Assembly: GCF_020829665.1 (NCBI RefSeq)
Contig: NZ_JAIVFT010000015.1
Location: 62,001 to 126,000, forward strand
DNA from: Nostoc sp. CHAB 5824
Lineage (GTDB): Bacteria > Cyanobacteriota > Cyanobacteriia > Cyanobacteriales > Nostocaceae
DNA: 64,000 nt
Direction of reading: 5' to 3'
Positions 35,473-45,600 of the stretch are shown here, piece by piece (within the stretch, counting starts at the first letter, position 1; each line of letters starts with the position of its first letter). The notes below the pieces were generated by a model. The model saw only the letters and a list, made by a program, of their open reading frames with translations, was not told the DNA's origin and searched no databases. The translations under genes and the position numbers were made by a program.

Positions 35473-36289
35473 AGACTTCTCCTTTCAACATATTTATGAG
35501 AGATACAGGAATATAAATTTTTCCATTGGTGTAATAATTTAAAGTTGGAGGATCACCAATTGGATGAGCAAAATAGGCAGTAACAAAAGGAACAAACCCA
35601 TTTACCTGAGTGGGGTTGTGATCTAGAAAACCCTCCCTTTCAGATACAGGTTGAGTATTTGCTGACCAGTTGTAGCGATACAAGTTATAGATATCGCAAC
35701 CTTTAATAAAGTGATTGCTTTGTAATAAGTCTTCCATTGGGACAATTGTTGATGGGTTAGCCGCAATTGTTTGACGTTCCATCTCAATTAATTCTGAAAC
35801 TTCTTTAACTACGGCATAGCCTTCTTTGCCTAATTTGCAGCCATAGCCTTCCAATTTTTGAAAGTATTCTAGACCTGCTTTAGATTCGCTGATTACATAA
35901 CCAACTAATTCTTCTGCAATGAAATATTCCCATGTGTGAAGTTGAAAATTTGCCTTGTCTTCATCCAAGTAAAGCCTGGAGAAAGAATCATGGTTAAACT
36001 CTCGCATTCCTTTTCGATAAGTCCGATGTACTCCGCTCCACTTTCCTGAAACTGGGTATGCACCCAAAGCTATATAACTAGGTGGTAGAGCATAAATTGG
36101 TGGATTTTCGTTGTTGACGCGAGTCTCAGGAATCTCTAGCTCGACACTCATCATACCGAGTCTGCGTAAAAATCCAGATAGAGTAGTTGGCGGTACAAAA
36201 GGATAAGTTGCAATGTTAAGAATTGACCCAGGCAGGATGCGAAATGTCATCGCTGCCGTAGGCTGAATTGTGAATTTGAGGCAGTACAT
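35465..36289 (-). CDS. cas5: Cas5-like Cascade subunit
   Basis: The 274-aa RAMP protein starts MYCLKFTIQPTAAMTFRILP and has the Cas5 pattern YPFVPPTTLSGFLRRLGMM near residue 30. A long middle region includes ALPPSYIALGAYPVSGKWSG. Cas5 caps the 5' handle end of the crRNA in Cascade. It lies 3 bp after cas7 and overlaps cas3, so it is tightly coupled. It is unlike the Csc1 encoded at 40.8 kb; I cannot place it in a subtype with confidence. Confidence 0.85.
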   Translation of the reverse strand: MYCLKFTIQPTAAMTFRILPGSILNIATYPFVPPTTLSGFLRRLGMMSVELEIPETRVNNENPPIYALPPSYIALGAYPVSGKWSGVHRTYRKGMREFNHDSFSRLYLDEDKANFQLHTWEYFIAEELVGYVISESKAGLEYFQKLEGYGCKLGKEGYAVVKEVSELIEMERQTIAANPSTIVPMEDLLQSNHFIKGCDIYNLYRYNWSANTQPVSEREGFLDHNPTQVNGFVPFVTAYFAHPIGDPPTLNYYTNGKIYIPVSLINMLKGEVYV

Positions 36290-36292
36290 GAC

Positions 36293-37192
36293 TTATGCCT
36301 GTAAAACGTTATCAACGAAGTTGCTAGAATATTCCTGCAATTTTTCTAGAGCCGTATCACCAATCCACCGCTCAAAGTGTGTTTCTTGAATATGGTCAGT
36401 TGCATCTTCAGGTTTTCTAGAAAGTCGGATAAATTCTGCGATCGCTTCTTCTGGATTGTTGATAGCAGGAGATACGATTGGACGTTTACGTTTTGGTACA
36501 AGGTATCGATCTACAACTAGCAATGGTTGACGTTCACTAGATTCTGCGATCGCAATTCCCTTTGGATTACCAGAACCAATGCGAGGTAAAGAATCTAGAA
36601 AAGCATAGCCAACAGAAGCAAACTCTTTGTCAGTTATACTCAATGCGTGGTTAGATACTGGATACAGAATACCTGGCTGGTTGTACTCTCGCTTAAAGGG
36701 TATCGGCTTATCTTCCTTGTTAGTTAATTGATTAGCTATACGTGCAGGGTGCATAGCTCGTTGCTTTTCTACAGGATAAATTTCCTGTACGGCCACACCA
36801 CCACCGTGTGTAACACGACCAATCAAAGTTTTCTTTCCAGCAATTAAACCGCCATAGGTAGCGCATATAGGACAATTTGGTAAAGTGCAAGTTTCAGGAA
36901 TACCACACTTTTGTTTGTCTCCAAGTAGTTCACCTGTTTTAACTGGTGCCCAAATTAAGCAACGCCGTTCTACACCTTTTCTTTTCGTTGGAGAAAGATA
37001 GCATTTTTCGATTGAGCGGGGTTCGGTTGAAAGTGCATCTTTAATCTTTAACTTCACTGTTTCAACTAAATTTACATTTACCTGTACTTCATGCCCAAAA
37101 TAAAGCTCTTGAGAACCTTCTAAAATGGCGTAAATATCAAAATGTAAACGTGGATTTTTATCATCAGTCTTGGGAAGTCCAGTAGCCATCAT
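36293..37192 (-). CDS. cas7: Cas7-like Cascade backbone with zinc-binding cysteines
   Basis: The 299-aa protein starts MMATGLPKTDDKNPRLHFDI and carries a Cys cluster CGIPETCTLPNCPICATYGG (around residues 100-119), typical of a zinc-binding insertion. The segment GKKTLIGRVTHGGGVAVQEI and a Gly-rich SLPRIGSGNPKGIAIAE follow. Cas7 proteins line the crRNA along the spacer. It differs clearly from the Csc2 at 41.5 kb, which lacks these cysteines. It starts 20 bp after the large subunit gene and almost touches cas5. Assignment rests on position and RAMP-like pattern. Confidence 0.82.
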   Translation of the reverse strand: MMATGLPKTDDKNPRLHFDIYAILEGSQELYFGHEVQVNVNLVETVKLKIKDALSTEPRSIEKCYLSPTKRKGVERRCLIWAPVKTGELLGDKQKCGIPETCTLPNCPICATYGGLIAGKKTLIGRVTHGGGVAVQEIYPVEKQRAMHPARIANQLTNKEDKPIPFKREYNQPGILYPVSNHALSITDKEFASVGYAFLDSLPRIGSGNPKGIAIAESSERQPLLVVDRYLVPKRKRPIVSPAINNPEEAIAEFIRLSRKPEDATDHIQETHFERWIGDTALEKLQEYSSNFVDNVLQA

Positions 37193-37211
37193 TATTTCTC
37201 ACTATTTGATT

Positions 37212-39674
37212 TCAGTATTTGTTGCGAACTAATTCAGGAAAACGGGTGTAAAGAGAAAGCTTAAGTTGATAAGTTAAATCTTTCCAATCTTTATCTTGAG
37301 AGTAGCCATTGTCCGCCAAATGTGCATAAGCTTTCAAAACATCATCAGCATAGAGTTTAAGCCAAGTTTTACCTGAATTATCTTTTTCTTCTCGTCCTGA
37401 TATTTTTAATTCATTTAGTAATCTCTGAGTTTGTTCATAGATGAAGTAATTATCTAAATTTTTCCAAAGTCTAGCTTCTACGCTAGTTTTTTCTTTATCT
37501 CCTAGAGTGGCGTAGTAACAAAAAGCAACCGCATCTTCTACTTTTTCTATAATTTTGCTGACTTCTCGTTCTGCATTTTCTGGTTTCAGCCTTTTAACTG
37601 TGGTTTCTAATGAGTGAGCAAAGGCATAGGTTAAACCAGTTAAAGCAGCCACATCCTTGTATAGTTTGGCTCGCTTTGATAGTTGGTTATCTGACTCCAT
37701 AAAATCTCCTTTTAATTGCAAGTCTTTTTGTAAAGCTTTCCAGAAAGCTTCACGAATCTGCTCTAACTTTAAATAGTTAGAAGTCTTAGAAACTTTTGTA
37801 AGCGTGTAGTCTGCCAAGTAGGGTAAATCTTGCTGTACATAACGTATAGCATCCCCTAAATTCATATTTATATCTTTACCAGCTATAATTATTGACTGGC
37901 TGTAGCTCTCCATTAAGCCTTTAATAAAAATCAAGTGTCTGCTTAATAAAGGGATTGGTTCACTACCTTGAGTAATCAACAAAAATTTGAAGTCTGCAAT
38001 AACTTCTAATGGAAATATAGAAGCTACTTTAGCTAGAGCATACTGAACTTGACCTAGTTTTTTAGCTGCTATTTCACCTCCATTTGTGCGATCTGAGGCT
38101 AAAACTATATAGCGACCTGCACTCAGATGTAACTCTTTATTGGTCAACATTCTGATATAGTCTTTAGCCTTCAATTCAGATGCAACATTTCTATCAGCAG
38201 CCTCAAGTCGCAAGATAATACTTTCATCCGTAACTTTAAGTGGGGAAGCAAATGCTAATGCGGAACAGGAAGCACAAATATAAGGTCTACCCTCACTTGA
38301 TGCTGATTGACGACGCTGAGAAGGTCGCTCAAACATGAATCTGAGAACTTGCCATCTTGCAGTTTTTGGCTCTAGTGCTACACCGCATGAATAACAAAAT
38401 TCTTTACTATCATCTCCAGGCGATCGCATTTCTGGTAAAACTAGCTGTTCACTCAGTAATGGTGGAGGTAGTGGTTCATTATGCTTACTTTCTAGTAGGC
38501 GGTACATCTCACGAATACATTTTGTAAATGTAGCGGCAACACTTGAATTAATTTGATCTACCGCAGTTTCATTAAACAATCTTGCGAAATTCACTATAGT
38601 CTTGAACTTATCTGTATTTTGCTCTACATCTGCTCGAATAAATTCAAATGGATTTCCATTAACTTGCTGAAGTAAACTACGTTTTTGTACTAAAGACTGT
38701 TGACTAAATATAATCTGGGAGGTTAATTTATCTTGCTGATCTTGTAATTTTGATTTTTGAGCTTTAGTTAATGCTATATTGAGTAAACTATTATTAACTT
38801 TTTCTAATTTAATTAATAATGAACTTTGTTCATCTAAGAATTTACTAAACGCCTTTTGAAAATATTCTGTATATCTTTTTTCTTCAATCTCTTTTTTTTC
38901 TTCCTTAGTTTGTAAGTCTTTTTCCTTTGACTGGCGCTCTTTATCACCTAAATTAGATGATTTAAGTTGCCTTTTTAGCTTGTCAATCACTCTTTGTTGG
39001 CGATTTTTAACATCCTCAACAACCGCAAAATATAAAGCAGCTAAAAGATTGGATTGTGCCTGAGTTAAAATAGGAACTTCCAAGGTACTGAAGCCTCGTT
39101 CAGCTAAAGCAATACTGTTGAGCATTAAAATAAAAGTCTGAACTAATCCTGGTAACTGAAATTGAGTATTGCCATTAGCTGAAAAAGCAACATTATTTAA
39201 GAAATCTTCCCAAAGTGTCCTGAAGTCTGGAATGGATTTTTGGGGAATAAAAATTTGTACGTGGTAATTACTCTCAGTCAATACAACTATCTGATAGACC
39301 TTTTGCAGATATTCCAGAAAACGGTCTGTAATACTCTCAATAGCTAATCGAGCTTGTAACTCACCCGGTAAAGAAGATTTATATAAAAGCTGAGTTTTAC
39401 CAATTAATTGATTTTGATAAAAAACTTGGTTCCCTTGTTTATCAAGTTTCAGCAATTTATCATCTATTTGGTTATTTTTTGCAAGTCTTAGTTCTCTAAT
39501 CAACTTGGATGAAGCAAAGGACTGAGCAATAGTCACAGCCTCCGATTGGCTTGCTAATACTGAAATTAAAGTCTTTGAGTCTTTGACAGGCAAGTTTGCA
39601 GCAAGAGCAGCAGTGAGGATTTTTAGATCAGCATCATTAATCATCATTTCAGCTTTTAATAGATTTCTCCCCAT
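37212..39674 (-). CDS. Large Cascade subunit (Cas8/Cas10d-like) with zinc finger, no HD domain
   Basis: From ATG 39674 the protein is ~820 aa; ATGs at 39647 and 39644 are alternatives. Longer frames to 39920 would overlap the divergent regulator gene and add a hydrophobic leader, so I reject them. A charged coiled coil lies at ~225-300 (KNRQQRVIDKLKRQLKSSNL onward). A zinc finger follows (CYSCGVALEPKTARW near residue 420 and ICASCSALAFASP ~45 residues later), and a helical C-terminus (DVAALTGLTYAFAHSLETTV). I see no HD motif and no GGDD palm motif. Position upstream of cas7 and cas5 makes it the large subunit that reads the PAM. Subtype cannot be fixed by eye. Confidence 0.75.
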   Translation of the reverse strand: MGRNLLKAEMMINDADLKILTAALAANLPVKDSKTLISVLASQSEAVTIAQSFASSKLIRELRLAKNNQIDDKLLKLDKQGNQVFYQNQLIGKTQLLYKSSLPGELQARLAIESITDRFLEYLQKVYQIVVLTESNYHVQIFIPQKSIPDFRTLWEDFLNNVAFSANGNTQFQLPGLVQTFILMLNSIALAERGFSTLEVPILTQAQSNLLAALYFAVVEDVKNRQQRVIDKLKRQLKSSNLGDKERQSKEKDLQTKEEKKEIEEKRYTEYFQKAFSKFLDEQSSLLIKLEKVNNSLLNIALTKAQKSKLQDQQDKLTSQIIFSQQSLVQKRSLLQQVNGNPFEFIRADVEQNTDKFKTIVNFARLFNETAVDQINSSVAATFTKCIREMYRLLESKHNEPLPPPLLSEQLVLPEMRSPGDDSKEFCYSCGVALEPKTARWQVLRFMFERPSQRRQSASSEGRPYICASCSALAFASPLKVTDESIILRLEAADRNVASELKAKDYIRMLTNKELHLSAGRYIVLASDRTNGGEIAAKKLGQVQYALAKVASIFPLEVIADFKFLLITQGSEPIPLLSRHLIFIKGLMESYSQSIIIAGKDINMNLGDAIRYVQQDLPYLADYTLTKVSKTSNYLKLEQIREAFWKALQKDLQLKGDFMESDNQLSKRAKLYKDVAALTGLTYAFAHSLETTVKRLKPENAEREVSKIIEKVEDAVAFCYYATLGDKEKTSVEARLWKNLDNYFIYEQTQRLLNELKISGREEKDNSGKTWLKLYADDVLKAYAHLADNGYSQDKDWKDLTYQLKLSLYTRFPELVRNKY

Positions 39675-39816
39675 ACTCAGTACCAAGGTGATAACACAAT
39701 ATATCTGGATCAGGAATATTGTCCTCAAGTTTCTGTCATTACACTTTTTGACAACTAGACTATTTATAATTACATTTATGAATATGGCATAAATAATTTT
39801 AAAGTGCAAGTATATT

Positions 39817-40686
39817 TTGGGAATGTCGAGAAAAAAAGAAACGATTACACTGTCAATTCCGCCAGGAACTAAGGAACAACTAGAAGCGATCGCTCGCCGC
39901 CTCAATATCACTTGGGGCAAAGAACCCAGTATTTCGGGCTTAATAGTAGCGATCGCACAACAATCTGTAGAGGTCGGAAAGCCCTTTACGCTTGACTCGA
40001 ACCAAGTTAATGCCTTGCAGCAAGCGATTAAAGCTTTAAATGATGCAGGTCACATTGGAGAAGCACAAACTGTACTTGCACTTTTGCTAGAACATGGCAA
40101 TCTCGAAGTACCTCTTCGTCAATTGCTGATGAAGCAACTTAGTCAACCTATCCAAGAATGGCGAAATACGATAGAAGAACTAAGTAAAGCTAAACAGCCT
40201 TTCTACATTCTCTATTCCAACTCTCAAGGTCAGGAATTAGATTACAAAGTTCGTCACGCTGAGGTGAGGTTTTTTGAGAAACGCTTTTATCTCATGATTT
40301 GGTGCGAAGAGACAGCAGACGTAGAAAACGATATTCCAGAATTACGCGAACTTTGGCACAATCGTTGCTTAAGCTTTGAGCGAATTAAGTCTGTTGTCCC
40401 GACAAGTGGAGATTGGCGGGGTGAACTTGATTATCTAAAAGTGCAATTACACTTTCGAGGTTGGCTAGCCAAAGCCTATCAACCGAAAGAAGATGATATT
40501 GAGGATGACATGATTAATAATGTGCGTCAGGTGGTGCGGCGAGTAGCTAATCCCTTCTGGTTGATTCGAGAAGTATCGCCTTACTGGGAAGATTGCGTGA
40601 TTGTATCACCTGAGAGTCTGCGCGATCGCCTCAAACAAAAACTCCTCACCCTATGCAATTTATACGATATCGAAACCAGGAGTTAA
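39817..40686 (+). CDS. RHH-WYL transcription regulator 1
   Basis: The 289-aa protein has an N-terminal ribbon-helix-helix-like segment (ETITLSIPPGTKEQLEAIAR, then SISGLIVAIAQ) and a WYL domain in the middle and C-terminal parts (PFYILYSNSQGQELDYKVRH, RFFEKRFYLMIWCEE, SFERIKSVVPTSGDWRGELD). WYL proteins sense ligands, often nucleotides or nucleic acids. A homologue, Sll7009 of Synechocystis 6803, is reported as a repressor of its type I-D cas operon. This gene diverges from the second effector cassette across a ~140-bp promoter region. Its paralogue at 51233 shares the C-terminus LKQKLLTLCNLYDIETRS exactly. Confidence 0.88.
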   Translation: MGMSRKKETITLSIPPGTKEQLEAIARRLNITWGKEPSISGLIVAIAQQSVEVGKPFTLDSNQVNALQQAIKALNDAGHIGEAQTVLALLLEHGNLEVPLRQLLMKQLSQPIQEWRNTIEELSKAKQPFYILYSNSQGQELDYKVRHAEVRFFEKRFYLMIWCEETADVENDIPELRELWHNRCLSFERIKSVVPTSGDWRGELDYLKVQLHFRGWLAKAYQPKEDDIEDDMINNVRQVVRRVANPFWLIREVSPYWEDCVIVSPESLRDRLKQKLLTLCNLYDIETRS

Positions 40687-40756
40687 ATTTTAGTAGCCCT
40701 AGACTTCCAGTCTGAGGGCATAATTTTATTCATGCAAGAGGTCTATTTTTCAAGCT

Positions 40757-40825
40757 GTAGACATTGCTGGAGTTCCACCATTACGCCTAAGTTTTACAGG
40801 ATCTTGGGAAAAAGAAAAAGCGTAG
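40757..40825 (+). pseudogene. Possible transposase C-terminal scrap
   Basis: The frame reads VDIAGVPPLRLSFTGSWEKE-KA and stop, without a start codon. The AGVPPLRLSFTG pattern resembles the end of IS4-type transposases. It sits in the gap between regulator 1 and csc1. It is too short for a firm call. Confidence 0.3.
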
Positions 40826-40844
40826 TTCAGATTTCGGTAAATAA

Positions 40845-41552
40845 TTAATTCCGAAAGCGATATTCTATCCGAACTGGAATTTTTAAGTTTTGAATGCCAT
40901 CAAATTGATAGTATTGACCTCGCATTTGGACATTCTGAATTAAACTCACTGGAGGCATATTCACAACATCATAGCTAATCACTTGATTAGTGAACATCAC
41001 ATCTAAAGGATTTAATGGATGTGTGCAAGTGAATATACCTTCAGCAATTTTAGGTTTTGGTAATTGTTCTACCGTCACTTCAGCCTTGCTCATCCATTTA
41101 CCCAAGCGAATCCACTTTGATAGTTTGAGTTCTTTTTGAAATATGACAAAAAACTCAAATCTACTTTCTGCTGCTATTTCTTTTGCTCTGCCAAAACTAG
41201 GGATATTTTTCTGTGTTTTCTCCATTTCAACGTGGTAGTTGTTGTTAGCATACTTCCAGGTATTGAGGATAGAAGAATGATTGAGCGATCGCGCCGGAGT
41301 TACGTAAATTTCCTGTTGATTGAGTGGCGTTAAATGCTCCTCATATTTTGGCACTTGTTCGGGGCAAAAATATCGATAAGAATGTTCTTCAGCAACGGTA
41401 GTAGAGTAGATTTGGCTATCAACTAAACCCAGTGCATAACAGAGAGCGTAATTGTGAATTATTGGCTCTGTTTCATACAATCGCCCGATTTCACGAGTTG
41501 CAAAATACAGGCTGTCATGCAACTCCAATTGACAGCGATAAATAAACACCAT
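40845..41552 (-). CDS. csc1: Csc1, Cas5 subunit of type I-D Cascade
   Basis: The 235-aa protein starts MVFIYRCQLELHDSLYFATR and continues EIGRLYETEPIIHNYALCYA, the hallmark N-terminus of Csc1 (Cas5d-type subunit of I-D). It caps the 5' handle of the crRNA. Its ATG overlaps the csc2 stop codon (TAATG). It is the last gene of this effector operon; no cas6, cas4, cas1 or cas2 follows here, so processing and adaptation must come from the other operon. Confidence 0.95.
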   Translation of the reverse strand: MVFIYRCQLELHDSLYFATREIGRLYETEPIIHNYALCYALGLVDSQIYSTTVAEEHSYRYFCPEQVPKYEEHLTPLNQQEIYVTPARSLNHSSILNTWKYANNNYHVEMEKTQKNIPSFGRAKEIAAESRFEFFVIFQKELKLSKWIRLGKWMSKAEVTVEQLPKPKIAEGIFTCTHPLNPLDVMFTNQVISYDVVNMPPVSLIQNVQMRGQYYQFDGIQNLKIPVRIEYRFRN

Positions 41553-42568
41553 TACTCTTTCCCCGCTTTAGCAGTAGTTTTCTTCTTGCTAATATGCTTC
41601 TTGGCATATTCTTTAGCTTCTGCATCAGCTTTTTGTAAAATTGCCTGAATACCTTTCTCACTTCCTGTTAAAGTTTTGACTTCATTAATTAGAGAGACAA
41701 AAGCATCACCAATGAAATCTGTGTGAACAATAAACTCATCAGCCATTAACGCCTCAATAGCATTTTTTGCAGCAGTGATTACATCATCTTCATCTAGTGG
41801 ATCGGGAGCATTTAAAGTATTATTAGATTTCATTTGGTCATATATTGCCTGAGTCCAACGCAGGTTACTTGTGATTTCTCCATCAGCAAATACAACACCA
41901 ATCAACTCATTTCTAACCCGACCTGTACGGGTGGTTTGCGCTCCATAATGACGAGTTCGCAGAATATTATTAAAAACGTAAAGGAAGCTAGCTTCAGTGG
42001 GATCTTTTAACGTGACAATACTAGGGAAGAAAACTTGCGGTCTAATATGGTCTTGTTGATTAATTCGACTGGTAACTTCACCAGGTTTAGAACCATTTTC
42101 ACCCTTGGAAGCCATCGTGCCATTTTCATAAGGAGCGTTGAGGGTGAAAGTTTCGTGTGATTCATCAAAAGCTGTAATTGAAAATGCTGTGTCTACTACA
42201 ACTTTCGATTTTTCAGAGCCAGAGTCACCAATAGCAAATCCGTAAATAATGCAATCAGGATTATCCATTGCAAAATTCACATTGTATTCGCATTCTTCAG
42301 CCGTCATCAAGCCATAGTTACGCAGCAATTCCCGACCAACTAAACGCTCTGGAGTAGACTGTTTGCGCTTGAACATTGACAAACGGCTAATTGTGGTTTT
42401 GTCTTTTACTCCTGCTCTTACCCGTGCTTTATTCAGTTCTGCATCTGTCTGAAATAGAGGATAAGATTCAGTAATGCGAATAGTCAAGAAATGAACATAT
42501 TTACCCATTGGTTTGTAAGGAATCTCAGTTTGAAAGAATTTGGGTTCAACAGTTTTTAAAATTGCCAT
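41552..42568 (-). CDS. csc2: Csc2, Cas7 backbone of type I-D Cascade
   Basis: The 338-aa protein contains the Csc2 patterns KYVHFLTIRITESYPLFQTD, VKDKTTISRLSMFKRKQSTP and LRTRHYGAQTTRTGRVRNEL. Csc2 polymerises along the crRNA spacer. The C-terminus is Lys-rich (EYAKKHISKKKTTAKAGKE), suited to nucleic acid contact. It lies 51 bp after cas10d and is coupled to csc1 by the TAATG overlap. Confidence 0.95.
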   Translation of the reverse strand: MAILKTVEPKFFQTEIPYKPMGKYVHFLTIRITESYPLFQTDAELNKARVRAGVKDKTTISRLSMFKRKQSTPERLVGRELLRNYGLMTAEECEYNVNFAMDNPDCIIYGFAIGDSGSEKSKVVVDTAFSITAFDESHETFTLNAPYENGTMASKGENGSKPGEVTSRINQQDHIRPQVFFPSIVTLKDPTEASFLYVFNNILRTRHYGAQTTRTGRVRNELIGVVFADGEITSNLRWTQAIYDQMKSNNTLNAPDPLDEDDVITAAKNAIEALMADEFIVHTDFIGDAFVSLINEVKTLTGSEKGIQAILQKADAEAKEYAKKHISKKKTTAKAGKE

Positions 42569-42619
42569 GATTGATATCCAAAAAATTGTTTACTACTTGT
42601 TTACTTCTAGATGAAGAAT

Positions 42620-45600
42620 TTATTCCGGTTCATTAACATCATCTATTACAGGAATATTTTCATTTCTTCCTGCATTTTCTTTGTCATCTTCAAGACGATA
42701 AAGAAATTCACAGGTATCTCGAATTAAGTTGAGTTGACGACCTGCTAAACGAGCGCGATCGCCTGCAAATGAGTTATCAAATACCTCCACTACAAAATAC
42801 TTGGCAAAATCTAGAACAGCTTGCCGTTCTTCTTCTCGTTTGCTCATGATCCAACGTCCTTCAGCAGTAGAAGAATGAACCCGATCCATGAGTTTAAAAA
42901 CTTCTGCTGCAACAGCCACAACTAATGTTTCTCCCTGAAACACACTTGACTCAGCTTTGAGTATAGTTTCAGCCGCAATATCAACTGGTTTCAACACAGC
43001 ATTAGACTTAGGATTATAACGCTTATTAGCTCGGTAAAATCTGCGGTATAAATCTGTTAATTTCTTAGGATGATTCAGACTTGATACTTCTCCCACAATT
43101 AATTGCTCCATATTAGTGTCATATTTCACACAAGGGTCAAAACAAGGATAAAAATGATAGGTATAAAGCCGGATTTTTTCAATTCGTGCTGTTTCCGAAC
43201 CCTGGTTACGCACCCAGCGATTGAGATAAGAAAAGACGTACAACGGACTGGTTTCAAAATCTTTAGCCAGTTCTGTAAATCTTCCCCAGTTGGCATCGTA
43301 ACCAGACTTACCCTGTCGCGCATTCACATCTAAATGAATGGCATAAGCGGCGGTAAGCACATTTAAAGGTGCTGGGTATTGGATGCCGTTTTCATTCCAA
43401 CCTTCGAGGATGTAGTCAAGACGGAAGCGATCGCGCCTTACTAAAGCACGGAAAGCATGAGGCGCACTATCAAGGAAAACGCTTTCCTCAAATTCAGCCC
43501 CATCATTAAAAGGTGGAATTGGTGACTCTGAAACCACAGTTTTAACATCTAAAATCATCGGGAAAGCAAACGCTAACCAAGTTGGCATTACCCAAGATTC
43601 TGTATCGGTGCTGTCTCTTCCTGGCGGGAGTGCCATGAAGTAAAATGTTAAAGGCTGGTCTTCAGGATAGGAAAGCTTAAAGGTGCGATCCTTGTCACGT
43701 TGGAGGTTTTCATCAATTAAGAAACTATCTACACTTTGGTAGCGATCGCGCCCCAAGTCCGCCTGTAAATCCTTACTGATAAAATGATTGCGAACGCTCG
43801 TATCAAAGCGAGTTTGAGCTATACCGTTGTATGCTTTCTGCAAAAACTTGTTAGTCTCTGGAGTAAAGTAATAAGTAGGATAAAAATAGAGATAGCGATA
43901 TTTACCATCTTCAAATCTCTTACCTACAGCTTGAGTTTGATTCATCAAAATTTGCCTCAGCATTATCTCCATACCTGTAATACTGGAAATATTACGTTTA
44001 GCGTTAGCACCTCTTAACATTTGCTTATTGGTATAAACTTGTGGCGTAAATAAAACTGCTGATTCCATTTGCTCAGTAACCGTGTAAGCAGAATGAGAAA
44101 TTGAGCAGATTAATTCTTTACCTCGCCCTGGTTTTTTCGCAGCATTGTAGTTTGCCAACTCCTTAAAAAAGATTTCGGCTTGGTCATTAGCTGATTTTTC
44201 TCGCGTTTCAGTCGGAAGCATAATCACGCGATCGCACCAATCCCTTAAATCTTTCCATTCATCAGGTAGTTTGTACTGATTAATGATTGGTTCAATAACT
44301 TCTATCCATCGATTAACCAGACTTTGACAAATTTCACGAACGTCTTCTTGTCCTGGATTACGTTTAAGGTATTGCGTTGCAATATAATACCAGTCATACG
44401 CTATGCCTCCAGTATCTTTAAGTTGCTGAAGTGCAATAATTTCAGATTTATACTCAGATAAATCAAGAAAATCAATAGCTATCTCTGTAAGATTAATAGT
44501 TGGAATTGAAGGGAGTTCTTTATTGTTTTTAATTAGGGCTTTAACTCTATCAAGATACTCTTTCCAAAATTTTCCAGTTATTAAAGCTCCTAGTTCTGCC
44601 AAATGATCTATACGAATATCTTCTGCAAAATCGATTTCGATATTCTTCGCTAAAACACCTTTACGCTGGAATTGAGCCAAATTAGTAGCTTTATCTGCTG
44701 CCTTGCTGGTTTTTACTTTACTTGGTACTGCATCAACGGTAAACTGCATTAAGCCTTTGATGTCGAGGAAGAGATTGTAGTAGTCAGCATATTTCATCCC
44801 AATATTTCCACGAGTGAAGCCAACTTTTCGGAGTTGAAGTTGATTAGCGCAGAGTTTTTTTATAGTGTCAATAACGCGATCGCCTAATCCTTCTCGACTA
44901 ATTTTTGGAGCATCTTTTCTAGCTAAATAAATTACTCCTGTGGGTAAGTAAAGCAGTATTTCATAGTAGGTTTTATCCTCAGTGTTGAGGCTAGTGTGTG
45001 CTTCCATCAAGGCATTATTAACTACATTAGTTAATACACCCCGATTTTCAGCAATGCTGTGATATGTAAATTTCAGTTGTCCATCACTCAAATTATGTAT
45101 AACTTCTTGGAGCCTGGAATTCTCTGCATCCTGGGGATGTTTAACAATTGAGGCGAGAGAATCAGCCAAACAAGTTAAATCAGATAAACTGCGAAGGGTA
45201 CGGTCTTTGAGAAGAGGATTCAAGCCAAACTCAGAAAAATTCCAGTTAGTATCCCAGCGACGTTGAGCATTGTAAGCCATGCACAACAAATCATCTAGAT
45301 ACTCTCGATAAGCTTCAGGATTTTCTGGATTTATAAAGTTATCCAGTCCTAACTGGTGAACTTTTTTATCAATAATTTCACGATGTTCTGCTAGCGGTAG
45401 CTTGCGGCAGTTTTCAGGGACATCAGGAAACTTTTCAAAATCATGTAAAATAAATCCAGCAATTACTAATCTACGCTCTCGCTCTTTCACCACTCGCTGC
45501 ACTGTGGTATTAAGTTTTTCTAAACGTTTCTCAATTAAATTTGCTGGAAATAATCCATTGAGTAAGTGAGTATTCAGTGATTGGTCAGCAGCGTTATCTC

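Noticed and set aside
37212..39920. Full 902-codon frame for the large subunit starting at 39920
   Set aside because: The first ~82 codons overlap the divergent regulator gene and encode a hydrophobic stretch unlike a Cas protein; the start near 39674 fits better.
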